A stretch of 17,040 nucleotides of DNA, from contig JBBDYI010000266.1 in the NCBI GenBank assembly GCA_040901705.1, forward strand, positions 1 to 17,040, given 5' to 3'. This stretch comes from PLA5 sp040901705 (GTDB lineage: Bacteria; Planctomycetota; Planctomycetia; Pirellulales; PLA5). The translations under genes were made by a program, and so were the position numbers. The notes beneath the pieces were generated by a model that had not been told where the DNA came from, did no database searches, and saw only the letters and a program-made list of their open reading frames with translations. Within the stretch, counting starts at the first letter, position 1. Each line of letters starts with the position of its first letter. This document shows positions 6,893 to 15,480 of this stretch, piece after piece.

Positions 6893-6956
6893 CCGGCGGT
6901 CGGCGGAGCCGGGTGACGATCCGATCGACCGCAGCGGGATGCGCTACCGATTGCGG

Positions 6957-7262
6957 CTACGTCGACCGTTCTTGGCCGCTCAGCTCGATCAGATACTCGG
7001 CCACGTTGGCGAGCGTCGGCGAATCGTACACCCACCAGTCGACGTCCTTGATACGAACCCCAAACTCTTTCTCGAGTTCGACCAGCAACTCCATCCCTTC
7101 CATCGACGACAGTCCCACGCCCACGGAAAACAGCGGGGCATCATCGGGAATCGCCTCGGCCGTCGCCGGTACGCTGAACCGCGCCGCAAGAAGCTTGCGA
7201 ACGACCGCCTTTGTGCCGTCCACGCCAAGTTGTCGCGCGTCGCTGGACATGAGTGCCGCCAT
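6957..7262 (-). CDS. Acyl carrier protein-like, altered attachment motif
   Basis: Protein of 101 aa with the size and acidic four-helix pattern of acyl/peptidyl carrier proteins. These normally carry growing acyl chains on a phosphopantetheine arm. After an N-terminal helix, PDDAPLFSVGVGLSSMEGME (39-58) aligns with the carrier signature. The serine expected to be modified is present (S53), but the preceding Asp of the usual D-S-L is Ser and the following Leu is Met. LLVELEKEFGVRIKD and SPTLANVAEYL follow as helices 2-4. ATG 7260-7262 is chosen because AGGAG stands 9 bases upstream; an internal ATG at 7250 is possible. It converges on the CNB-domain gene with 64 bases between. No synthase or ligase gene adjoins it, so the cargo is unknown. 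The fold call is good; activity as a carrier is uncertain. Confidence 0.85.
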   Translation of the reverse strand: MAALMSSDARQLGVDGTKAVVRKLLAARFSVPATAEAIPDDAPLFSVGVGLSSMEGMELLVELEKEFGVRIKDVDWWVYDSPTLANVAEYLIELSGQERST

Positions 7263-7360
7263 CGTTCGAAACTCCTGCCGGAATCGCAGGGCGAGTGTGC
7301 GGGGAGTCGCGTAGAATCTAATGCCGCGAAACGCGATGCGAAATGCCCCGGCGCGTCGCG

Positions 7361-8293
7361 CTACCAACCGCTGCCACAACACGGCCGCCGCACGGCATGT
7401 TCGAAACTCATATACAAGAACATTCCCACGTCGGGCGAGTCTCGCGTAATGCCCACTGGAACCGCCGCGCCGAGCACCCACTGCGTGCTATCCTGCGTGT
7501 ACGGCGCCCAGCGGAATCCCGGCGACACAATTGCCTCGAACTCGTGCGATCGCACGCCCAGGCCGTCGACCTCATCGTCCCAGTTGGCGACCACTTCGAC
7601 GAGCGGCTGAATCTTCTTGTTGCGAATGTCGATCAAGCTCACGCCGAGGTTGTAGCCCATCAGGTTCGTCGGCGGCGACACGCTGAGGTCGGTCTGTCCG
7701 ACTTCGGCGTCCGGGTACACCGTGCAGCCGGCGTTGAAGTGGAACGCGACGTTTTCGAACTCGCGGCTAATCGGCAGGTTGAACTGAAAACCGGTCGTGC
7801 CGTTGCCGAGTCCCAGGTCGCCGCGGGCCGTGTCGAGAATGACGCTGAACCGCGGCGACATCCACCACGTTGCGTCTTCCCCGCCCAGAAGTTGATAGCG
7901 GTAATTTAGCATGATTTCGCCAATGCCATCGGCGTTGAACGGCGCCGCGCCGACGCCCTGCTCGTAGAGCGACGAGAACGGAATCGCGAACGAAAACTGA
8001 TGGTCTTGCGAGCCGATCGGCATTTCCTCGGTGAATATGAAATCGAAGGTCCGCTGGCGTCCGTCGTCGTCGTCCCACCGGCGATCGAAGTTGAAGATGT
8101 GCTGGATGACGCCCGGTTCTTGATTGTAGGCTTCCTCGACGAAGAAGGAGTTGTCTTGGATGCCGCCCCCTTCCTGTTCGCCGCCCTGTTCGGCCGCTTC
8201 CGGCGCTTCGAACGATATCTGGCCACTGGCCGTAGCGGCCGATGCCCATAACGCGGCGGCGGACAATAGAGCGTGGCGTAGTTTCGCGGTCAT
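7361..8293 (-). CDS. Secreted/outer-membrane beta-barrel-like protein of unknown function
   Basis: Protein of 310 aa with a classical signal peptide: MTAKLRH, a hydrophobic stretch of Ala/Leu at 8-22, and likely cleavage near residue 24. After a Glu/Gly-rich linker (about 26-45), the mature part alternates short amphipathic strands ending in aromatic residues (for example QFSFAIPFSSLY, EIMLNYRYQLL, TGFQFNLPI, VAFHFNAGCTVYP). It closes with an aromatic strand (GMFLYMSFEH), as expected for an outer-membrane barrel. The style recalls the 'transporter/phenol-degradation MetA-like' barrel families, but I cannot assign substrate or family firmly. The ATG at 8291-8293 is chosen because it opens the signal peptide and has TAAGG 6 bases upstream; the frame remains open upstream without a signal-like sequence. 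It stands alone 98 bases before the carrier-protein gene on the same strand. Confidence 0.75.
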   Translation of the reverse strand: MTAKLRHALLSAAALWASAATASGQISFEAPEAAEQGGEQEGGGIQDNSFFVEEAYNQEPGVIQHIFNFDRRWDDDDGRQRTFDFIFTEEMPIGSQDHQFSFAIPFSSLYEQGVGAAPFNADGIGEIMLNYRYQLLGGEDATWWMSPRFSVILDTARGDLGLGNGTTGFQFNLPISREFENVAFHFNAGCTVYPDAEVGQTDLSVSPPTNLMGYNLGVSLIDIRNKKIQPLVEVVANWDDEVDGLGVRSHEFEAIVSPGFRWAPYTQDSTQWVLGAAVPVGITRDSPDVGMFLYMSFEHAVRRPCCGSGW

Positions 8294-8560
8294 TTCGCGC
8301 CTTACAGAAGAATCGAGCCAACTCGCCGACAGCCGTCCGCATCGTGCGACCGCACGGCTCGCAACGCAGCCGGGCGCGTCGCCGAACATTTCATCGGCCG
8401 GCCTGGAGGCTCCGCCGAACTGGCGTCGCCATTCGTATGCCCGCAACGATTAGAGTAAAAATGCCGTGCGATCGGAGCCTACGGCCGCGATGAGCGCGCG
8501 AGAAACCCTGCGGTTCGCGTGAGCTTTGCGGTTTGTCGCGAAGAATCGTTGGGCCGCCGC

Positions 8561-9454
8561 CTACCGCCACGGCGGCGGCAGCCGCCGTTCGCGCAGCAGC
8601 GCAAACAACGCCGCGGCGATGAGATCGGCCGTCGTGCCGGGGTTGCGGCGATGGCCGTCGCTGCGGAGCCAGAAGTCGAAGTCGGCGAGCGCCGATAGAT
8701 AGTCTTCCGAATTCGGATCGCCGGCGTCGAGCACGTGCCGTGCTCTGGCGGCGGCCGCGGCGGAAACCTTCGCTCCGCACTTTCGCGCGATGAGGCTGTC
8801 GCCGTGCCGTGCGATCGTCGTCACGTGGGCGTGAACGATTGCCATCGTCGTCGACAGGCCAGCGCCGCGCGCGTCGATAAGGCAAGGGGCGATCTCGCCG
8901 AAGACTTCGGCAAACCCGTTTGCGTATTGCCGCGCCACCAGGTCGCGATCGGCTGCGGCCCGCATGGCGGCGATCAAGTCGTTCGGAGCCGATCCGCGAA
9001 CGTCGTGTTCCTCCGCATCGCCGAGTCCGCCCGGCCGAGCGCGGCGGATCGCGTCGTACACGTCGGCGGCATCGGTGGCGGCATCGGTGGCGGCATCGGT
9101 GGCGCCGAGGCCGGCCAAAACCTTCGTGACGCCCTCGGACAAAGCAGCGCCGTCCGGCACAAGGACCAACGGCGCCAACAGCAGAATCGTCCCCAGATAG
9201 GCGTTGCGGTCGCAGACGGCATTCATCGCATCGACGGCGGCGATCACCAACCGACCCAGACGCCGCTCCGCTGGCGGTCGCTCTAACGTGGCGTCGAACG
9301 AAGCGCCGATTGCCACGCCGCTGGTCACGAGGTCGACGAACGTCAAATCCTCGAAATCGGCCCCGCGGTGGACGTTGCCCGGCTTGGGGGCGGACGCTTC
9401 GAGCAGACACGCCAAAGTTGCCGTCCGGCCTGCGGAAAGCCCACAAGCGAGCAT
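8561..9454 (-). CDS. Triphosphoribosyl-dephospho-CoA synthase family protein (CitG/MdcB-like)
   Basis: Protein of 297 aa of the CitG/MdcB family, whose classical members join dephospho-CoA to ATP-derived ribose to make the prosthetic group of citrate lyase or malonate decarboxylase. Family motifs are visible: APKPGNVHRG (22-31), YLGTILLLAPLVL (about 85-97), RARPGGLGDAEEHDV in the middle, and RRNPGTTADLIAAALFALL near the C-terminus (269-287). No citrate lyase or malonate decarboxylase genes are in the window. The PGNV form resembles relatives found in tetrahydromethanopterin-linked C1 gene sets of methylotrophs and planctomycetes (family knowledge; the exact reaction there is not assigned). 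An in-frame 12-base triplication encodes ATDA repeats at 9065-9100. ATG 9454 is chosen; an in-frame GTG at 9478 is possible and neither has a Shine-Dalgarno. A perfect palindrome GTGAATTCAC (9469-9478) lies just upstream. The gene is divergent from ppk1. Confidence 0.85.
   Translation of the reverse strand: MLACGLSAGRTATLACLLEASAPKPGNVHRGADFEDLTFVDLVTSGVAIGASFDATLERPPAERRLGRLVIAAVDAMNAVCDRNAYLGTILLLAPLVLVPDGAALSEGVTKVLAGLGATDAATDAATDAADVYDAIRRARPGGLGDAEEHDVRGSAPNDLIAAMRAAADRDLVARQYANGFAEVFGEIAPCLIDARGAGLSTTMAIVHAHVTTIARHGDSLIARKCGAKVSAAAAARARHVLDAGDPNSEDYLSALADFDFWLRSDGHRRNPGTTADLIAAALFALLRERRLPPPWR
9065..9100. repeat. 12-base tandem repeat, three perfect copies, inside the CitG-like gene
   Basis: GGCGGCATCGGT is repeated exactly at 9065-9076, 9077-9088 and 9089-9100, followed by a partial fourth copy. 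It keeps frame and encodes a repeated Ala-Thr-Asp-Ala unit in a loop region of the CitG-like protein. Replication slippage is the likely origin, and copy number may vary between strains. Confidence 0.9.
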
Positions 9455-9499
9455 TTTGTTAGCATTTGGTGAATTCACTGTGCATTCCCGCACACCGGT

Positions 9500-9528
9500 T
9501 TGGACTTCGTGAGGCCCGCGGATACGAT
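9500..9528 (+). promoter_or_regulatory. Sigma70-like promoter for ppk1
   Basis: TTGGAC (9500-9505) and TACGAT (9523-9528) are spaced by 17 bases in the divergent gap upstream of ppk1. A start near 9535 would give a leader of about 58 bases. It would place the ATG at 9527 before the transcript, supporting ATG 9593. Confidence 0.45.
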
Positions 9529-9592
9529 GGCGAAAAGGTACACTAAAAAGGCACGTCGCGCCACCAGCACCTCTCGCTTCCGCTCCACCGCC

Positions 9593-11770
9593 ATGACACA
9601 GACCTTTCCGGCCGAAACGTTCGTCAACCGCGAGCTGAGTTGGCTCGAGTTCAACGCCCGCGTTCTCGAAGAGGCTGTGGATGCGTCGACGCCGTTGCTC
9701 GAACGGTTGAAGTTCCTGGCGATCTTCAGCTCGAACCTCGACGAGTTCTTCATGGTCCGCGTGGCGGGTCTGAACGAACAAGCGTTCGAGGAGAGCGTGC
9801 CCCAGGATTACAACGCCGACGCCATGCGGGCCGTCACGCAACTCGAACGGATCGGCGTCCGCACCCGCGAACTGATTGCCGCCCAGTACGAGTGCTTCGG
9901 CAATGGCATCGTACCTCAGTTGGGCAAACACGGTATTCGCATCGTGTCGATCGGCGACTTGAGCAAGTCCCAGGCCAAAGCCGTCGACACGTTCTTCAAG
10001 GAAAAGGCGTTTCCGATTCTCACGCCGATGGTCGTCGACCCGAGCCATCCGCGGCCCCGTTATCACAATCGGGCCCTGTATATTGCCGCGTTGCTGCGGC
10101 GACGGAGTGGCCTGGGACCGAAGCGGCTATTTGCCGTCGTGCAACTGCCGCAGGTGCTGCCGCGTCTCGTCCCGGTCGACCATGAAAGCGAGCAGCACTT
10201 CGTTTGGCTCGAGGACGTCATCGCCTCGCGGTTGCCGGAACTGTTCGGCGGCTTCGACGTTGATGCTTCCGCTCCCTTCCGCGTCACGCGCGACAGCGAT
10301 TTGCAGGTCATCGATCAAGAGTCGGACGACATGCTGCGGATGATCGAAGAGCGGCTGCGCGCTCGCCGCCGTGCGGACGCCGTGCGATTGGAGATCGCCG
10401 CCGGAGCCGACGAGGCGATCGTCGAGCGGATCGTCGAGCAGGAGGAATTGCAAACCGAAGCCGGCCGCGGTCCGCAAGCGTATAGCGAAGTTTATGGCAT
10501 CCCCGGTCCGCTCGACCTAACGGCGCTCACCTCGCTGTTGCGGTTGCCCAATCGCGAGGACTTGCGCGACAAGCCGTTCGTGCCGCAGACGCCGCGCGGG
10601 CTGCGGCGGCACGGCGAAGACTTGTTCGCGGCGATTGCTCGTCGAGATATCTTGCTACACCATCCTTACGACTCATTCGCGCCGGTCGTCGAATTCGTCA
10701 GCCGCGCCGCCGACGATCCGAAAGTGCTCGCCATCAAGCAGACGCTGTACCGCACCAGCGGCGATTCGCCGATCATTCGGGCGCTCATGCAAGGCGCGGA
10801 AAACGGCAAGCACGTCACCGCCCTTGTCGAACTGCAAGCCCGCTTCGACGAGGCCGCCAACGTCACGTGGGCACGCCAACTCGAACGCTCCGGCGTCCAC
10901 GTCGTTTACGGTTTCATGGACCTCAAGACGCACAGCAAGGTGTCGCTCGTTGTGCGCCAGGAAGGAGACGGCGTTCGCCGCTACGTCCACCTCGGCACGG
11001 GCAATTACAACCCCTCCACCGCGCTCGTCTACACCGATCTTGGCCTGTTCACCGCCGATCCCGATGTCGGCGAGGACGTCTCCGCGCTGTTCAATCTGCT
11101 GACCGGCTATTCGCAGGGCCACCGGTGGCGAAAACTGATCGTCGCGCCGAACGATTTGCACAACCGCACCATCGAACTCATCGAAGAGCAGGCCAAGCGG
11201 GCGTCGAAAGGACAACCGTCGCGAATCCTCGCCAAATTCAACGCACTGGTCGACTGCCGCGTCGTCGAAGCCCTGTATCGAGCCAGTCAGGCCAGCGTGC
11301 CGATCGAATTGATCGTCCGCGGCATCTGCTGCTTGCGTCCCGGTCTGCCCGGCATCTCGGAAACGATCAAGGTCTACTCGATCGTCGACCGTTTTCTGGA
11401 GCACAGCCGCATCTTCGTGTTCGGTCCCGACGACGACTGCAAGGTGTTTCTGTCCAGCGCGGACTGGATGCCGCGGAATTTCTATCGTCGTGTGGAAGTG
11501 ATGTTTCCCGTCGAGTCGGCGGCGCTGCGGAAGCGGATTCTCACGGAAATCATTCCGGCGTATCAAAAAGACAATTGCCGCTCGCGCATCCTCCGCAGCG
11601 ACGGCACGTACGAACGGCTCGCGCCCGCCAAGGGCGAGCCCGACTATCGGTGCCAGGAAAAACTCCTCGAAGCCACGCTCGCCGACGCCAAAACGCGCAG
11701 CCAGTTTCCCACGAACGGAGCCAGCGGCGGCGAGATTCCGCAATTTGCCGCGGCGGACGACGATCGCTGA
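9593..11770 (+). CDS. ppk1: Polyphosphate kinase 1
   Basis: Enzyme of 725 aa that polymerises the gamma-phosphate of ATP into inorganic polyphosphate, usually membrane-associated. The N-terminal domain begins with the family hallmark FVNRELSWLEFNARVLEEA and continues FLAIFSSNLDEFFMVRVAGL. The catalytic half holds the two conserved histidines, His447 (DLKTHSK, the autophosphorylated residue by homology) and His466 (YVHLGTGNYNP), 19 residues apart as in E. coli (435/454). ADWMPRNFYRRVEVMFPV near the C-terminus is also diagnostic. Length is normal (about 690-720) plus a short, probably disordered tail. ATG 9593 is preferred because the preceding 30 in-frame residues are basic and unlike the family and overlap a likely promoter; ATG 9527 is the alternative. 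It lies 134 bases before dnaE on the same strand. Confidence 0.96.
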   Translation: MTQTFPAETFVNRELSWLEFNARVLEEAVDASTPLLERLKFLAIFSSNLDEFFMVRVAGLNEQAFEESVPQDYNADAMRAVTQLERIGVRTRELIAAQYECFGNGIVPQLGKHGIRIVSIGDLSKSQAKAVDTFFKEKAFPILTPMVVDPSHPRPRYHNRALYIAALLRRRSGLGPKRLFAVVQLPQVLPRLVPVDHESEQHFVWLEDVIASRLPELFGGFDVDASAPFRVTRDSDLQVIDQESDDMLRMIEERLRARRRADAVRLEIAAGADEAIVERIVEQEELQTEAGRGPQAYSEVYGIPGPLDLTALTSLLRLPNREDLRDKPFVPQTPRGLRRHGEDLFAAIARRDILLHHPYDSFAPVVEFVSRAADDPKVLAIKQTLYRTSGDSPIIRALMQGAENGKHVTALVELQARFDEAANVTWARQLERSGVHVVYGFMDLKTHSKVSLVVRQEGDGVRRYVHLGTGNYNPSTALVYTDLGLFTADPDVGEDVSALFNLLTGYSQGHRWRKLIVAPNDLHNRTIELIEEQAKRASKGQPSRILAKFNALVDCRVVEALYRASQASVPIELIVRGICCLRPGLPGISETIKVYSIVDRFLEHSRIFVFGPDDDCKVFLSSADWMPRNFYRRVEVMFPVESAALRKRILTEIIPAYQKDNCRSRILRSDGTYERLAPAKGEPDYRCQEKLLEATLADAKTRSQFPTNGASGGEIPQFAAADDDR

Positions 11771-11904
11771 TCGCCCTCTCGCGTTGCGATGATCTTTCCC
11801 GCTTCTGGCCGTCGCCGGGCAATTGATCTAAACTACGGCGAGTCACGCTGCGTGGCCCCGCGTCTCTCGATCAAGGAACCTCTCTCGCGACGGATCGTAT
11901 CGCC

Positions 11905-14900
11905 ATGAGCGCTCGCTCGTTCGTCCATCTGCATTGCCACAGCCATTACAGCCTGCTCGACGGCGCGAGTTCCATCGACCGGCTCGTCGCCAAGGCCAAG
12001 GCCGCCGGGATGAACGCCCTCGCGCTGACCGATCACGGCAATCTCCACGGTGCGTTGGAGTTCTACCAAAAGGCCAAGCGGGCCGGCATCAACCCGATCG
12101 TCGGCTACGAAGCCTACATCGCCCCGGCCAGCCGCTTCGATCGCGAAGCCGGCAGCATGAAAGAGGCCAGCTACCACCTGACGCTACTCGCCCAAAACCG
12201 CACCGGTTTTCGCAATCTGCTCAAGATGGCTTCGGCGGCGTTTCTCGAAGGCTTCTACTTCAAGCCGCGAATCGACAAGCAGCTATTAGCCGATCACAGC
12301 GAAGGCATCATCTGCCTTTCCGGCTGCGTCAGCGGCGAATTCAGCCGCAGCCTGCTCAAAGGGGGCGACGCCGAGGCGAACTTTGCCGAAGCGATGGAGA
12401 CCGCCGCCTGGTTTCATCGCACGTTCGGCGACCGCTACTTCGTCGAAATCCAGAACAACGGACTGGAAGTGCAGCGGATGGCATTGGACGGCGCGGTCGA
12501 AGTGGCGCGTCGGATGGGCCTGCCGCTCGTGGCCACCAGCGACGCCCATTATGTCAACCGCGAAGACGCCGAAGCCCAGGACGTGATGCTGTGCATCAAC
12601 ACCGGCCGCTTCCGCACCGACACGAACCGCATGAAGATGGAGGGCGATCAGTTCTACCTCCGCGAACCGGAGGAGATGTACGCCGCGTTTCCCGACTACG
12701 AAGACGCCGTCGCCCGCAGCCAGCAAATCGCCGACTCGGTCGACATCAGCCTCGATCTCAAGCAGCGGTACTTCCCGGTCTACACGCCGCCGGACGAAAA
12801 AACGCCGGCCGATTATCTCCGCGAACTGTGCATCGCGGGCCTCAAGGAACGCTATGCCGGAAACGAGGAAATGCTGCCCGGCGGCGAGCTGGCCACGGTC
12901 GTGATCGAGCGGCTCGAACGCGAGCTGTTCGTGATCAACAAGCTCGGCTTCCCCAACTACTTCCTGATCGTGTGGGATTTCGTTCGCTACGCCCGCAGCC
13001 AGGGGATTCCCGCCACGGCTCGCGGTTCCGGCGTCGGCGCGCTGGTCTGCTATGCGCTGTACATGAGCCACGTTTGCCCGCTCAAGTACGACTTGCTGTT
13101 CGAGCGGTTCCTCGATCTGTCCCGCGAGGAAGCGCCCGATATCGACATCGACTTCTGCAAGGACCGCCGCGCCGAGTGCATCCAATACGTCAAGGAGAAG
13201 TACGGCGAAGCGAACGTGGCCCAGATCGGCACGTTCGGCACGCTGGCAGCACGGGCGGCCATCCGCGACGTCGGCCGAGCGCTCAACATGCCGCTGGCCC
13301 AGGTCGACAAGATCGTGGCGATGGTGCCCGATTCGCTCGGCATCAAACTGGCGGAGGCGATCGAGCAGAGCGCCGACCTCAAGCAAGCCTACGAATCGAA
13401 CGCGGAAGTCCGCGAAGTGCTGTCGTTGGCCCAAAAGATCGAAGGCCTGGCCCGCAACGTCGGCACGCACGCCGCGGCGGTGGTGATCGCCGATCGGCCG
13501 CTGGTCGAGTACGTGCCGCTGGGCCGCGTTTCCGGCAAGCAGGACGTCATCACGCAATGGGCGATGGGGGACGTCGAAAAAGCCGGCCTGCTGAAAATGG
13601 ACTTCTTGGGCCTCAAAAACTTGACGGTCCTCGCCAAGACGGTCGAGCTGATCAAGCAATCGCGCGGCGAGGACGTCGACCCGCTCAAGTTTCCGCTCGA
13701 AGATGCGGCGACCTACGCGCTGTTGTGTCGCGGCGAGACCAAGGGCGTGTTCCAGCTCGAAAGCGGCGGCATTCGCGACCTGCTCACGCGGATGAAGCCC
13801 GACCACTTCCACGACATCATCGCCACCAACGCGCTGTATCGCCCCGGCCCGCTCGAAGGCGGCATGGTCGATCAATACGTCGAATGCAAACACGGCCGCC
13901 GCGAGCCGGAGTATCCGCACCCCGTGATGAAGGACGTGCTCGCAGAGACCCACGGCGTGATGGTCTACCAAGAGCAGGTGATGCGGATTCTCAACAAGCT
14001 CGGTGGCATCGAACTGGCCGACGCCTACAAGTGCATCAAGGCGATCAGCAAGAAGAAACTCGAAATCATCGCCAAGTATCGGGAGCAGTTCATTACCGGC
14101 TCGACCGAAAAAGGCCTGTCGAAAAGCGGTGCGGTCGAGTTGTTCGGCATGATCGAAAAGTTCGCCGGCTACGGCTTCAACAAAAGCCATTCGACGGCCT
14201 ATGCGTTGATCGCGTATCAAACTGCCTATCTCAAAGCCCACTACCCGGTGGAGTTCATGGCCGCGCTGCTGAGCGGCGACATCACGGGACGGAACTTCAA
14301 GAAGAAGGATTCGCTGGTCGAGCATCTCGAAGATTGCCGGCGGATGGTGATCGAAGTCATCCCGCCCAACGTCAACTCCAGCGAAGCCGAGTTCGCCGTT
14401 CGCGACGGCAAGATTCCGTTCGCCCTCACCGCCATCAAGGGCTGCGGCGAAGGGGCGGCCCAAGCGATCGCCGCCGCCCGCAAGGCCGCAGGGCCATTCA
14501 CAGACGTATTCGACTTCTGCCAGCGGGTCGACGCGCAGCAGGTTTCCAGCGGCGCGATCGAATCGCTCGTCAAAGCCGGCGCGATGGACTCGTTCGGTGC
14601 CCGCCGGGCGCAGGTCATGGCGGTCGTCGAGAAAGCGATGCAATGCGGCGCCTCCGCGCAGGCCGATCGCCGCGCCGGCCAAAAAGGCCTGTTCGACGAC
14701 GTCGACGACGAGCAAACCACCGCCGCGGCCGCGCTGCCCGACTTGCCCGAATGGGAAGAGCGCGAAAAGCTCGGCTACGAGAAGGAAGTGCTCGGCTATT
14801 ACCTCACCAGTCATCCGCTGGCCGAGTACGAAGCGATGTTCAAGACGTACTGCACGCACACGACATCGCAGCTTACCGAATTGCCGCACCGCGCCGAAGT

Positions 14901-15480
14901 TCTCGTCGGCGGCATGCTCGCGTCGCTCAAGTTCTCGAACACCAAGAACCCGCGGCCCGGCACGACGAACACTCGGTACGTGATGTTCGACCTCGAAGAC
15001 ATGGACGGCATGGTCCGCTCGATCGTCTGGCCGGAGGAATTCGCCAACAGCGGCCACCTGGCCCAGGCCGACGCGATTCTCGCCATCCGTGGTGCGATCG
15101 ACCGCCGGCCCGGCAGCGAGGAAGTCAACCTGATCGTCAACGAGTTGATCCCGCTCGGCGAACTGGCCAAGCGGTACACGCGCGGCATGATGATCCGCGT
15201 GCAAGAGGCCGCGCATGGCGTGGAACGGCTGGACCAACTCTACGAAGTCCTCCGCGGTTATCCCGGCGATTGCGAGGTTCAGCTTGCCCTGTGGCTGGCC
15301 GACGGGGCGAAGGTTTATCTCAAGAGCGAGCGGCTGCGGGTCGATTTGAACCCGGAACTGCGCACTCGCGTCGACGATCTGCTCGGACCCGGCAACGTCA
15401 AGCTGCTCTCCGCCCCGCCGAAGCCGAGTGGAAACGGAAACGGCAACGGCCGCGGTAGACAATACGCCCGCCGATCGTGA
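11905..15480 (+). CDS. dnaE: DNA polymerase III alpha subunit
   Basis: Replicative polymerase of 1191 aa that copies the chromosome as the catalytic part of the holoenzyme. The N-terminal PHP domain (about 5-280) shows FVHLHCHSHYSLLDG, LTDHGNLHGA, GYEAYIAP, SYHLTLLAQN, LSGCVSGE and ATSDAHYVNREDA. The palm carries the catalytic aspartates in APDIDIDFCKDRR (D414 and D416 region) and LLKMDFLGLKNLT (D566). TNALYRPGPLEGG and KSHSTAYALIAYQTAYLK are typical fingers/helical segments. An OB-fold lies around 1000-1085 (VLVGGMLASLKF onward), and a Gly/Asn/Arg-rich tail ends the protein. Length fits DnaE1 (about 1150-1200). ATG 11905 fits the family N-terminus although no Shine-Dalgarno is seen. It is complete and in one frame. 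Confidence 0.98.
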   Translation: MSARSFVHLHCHSHYSLLDGASSIDRLVAKAKAAGMNALALTDHGNLHGALEFYQKAKRAGINPIVGYEAYIAPASRFDREAGSMKEASYHLTLLAQNRTGFRNLLKMASAAFLEGFYFKPRIDKQLLADHSEGIICLSGCVSGEFSRSLLKGGDAEANFAEAMETAAWFHRTFGDRYFVEIQNNGLEVQRMALDGAVEVARRMGLPLVATSDAHYVNREDAEAQDVMLCINTGRFRTDTNRMKMEGDQFYLREPEEMYAAFPDYEDAVARSQQIADSVDISLDLKQRYFPVYTPPDEKTPADYLRELCIAGLKERYAGNEEMLPGGELATVVIERLERELFVINKLGFPNYFLIVWDFVRYARSQGIPATARGSGVGALVCYALYMSHVCPLKYDLLFERFLDLSREEAPDIDIDFCKDRRAECIQYVKEKYGEANVAQIGTFGTLAARAAIRDVGRALNMPLAQVDKIVAMVPDSLGIKLAEAIEQSADLKQAYESNAEVREVLSLAQKIEGLARNVGTHAAAVVIADRPLVEYVPLGRVSGKQDVITQWAMGDVEKAGLLKMDFLGLKNLTVLAKTVELIKQSRGEDVDPLKFPLEDAATYALLCRGETKGVFQLESGGIRDLLTRMKPDHFHDIIATNALYRPGPLEGGMVDQYVECKHGRREPEYPHPVMKDVLAETHGVMVYQEQVMRILNKLGGIELADAYKCIKAISKKKLEIIAKYREQFITGSTEKGLSKSGAVELFGMIEKFAGYGFNKSHSTAYALIAYQTAYLKAHYPVEFMAALLSGDITGRNFKKKDSLVEHLEDCRRMVIEVIPPNVNSSEAEFAVRDGKIPFALTAIKGCGEGAAQAIAAARKAAGPFTDVFDFCQRVDAQQVSSGAIESLVKAGAMDSFGARRAQVMAVVEKAMQCGASAQADRRAGQKGLFDDVDDEQTTAAAALPDLPEWEEREKLGYEKEVLGYYLTSHPLAEYEAMFKTYCTHTTSQLTELPHRAEVLVGGMLASLKFSNTKNPRPGTTNTRYVMFDLEDMDGMVRSIVWPEEFANSGHLAQADAILAIRGAIDRRPGSEEVNLIVNELIPLGELAKRYTRGMMIRVQEAAHGVERLDQLYEVLRGYPGDCEVQLALWLADGAKVYLKSERLRVDLNPELRTRVDDLLGPGNVKLLSAPPKPSGNGNGNGRGRQYARRS

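Noticed and set aside
6893..6956. Possible terminator between the convergent CNB-domain and carrier-protein genes
   Set aside because: Only a five-base CCGGC/GCCGG pairing and no T-run.
9500..9592. N-terminal extension of ppk1
   Set aside because: The residues are basic and unlike the family, and the segment overlaps a likely promoter.
10673..11743. Minus-strand frame opposite ppk1
   Set aside because: Shadow frame without motifs; ppk1 is certain in the plus strand.
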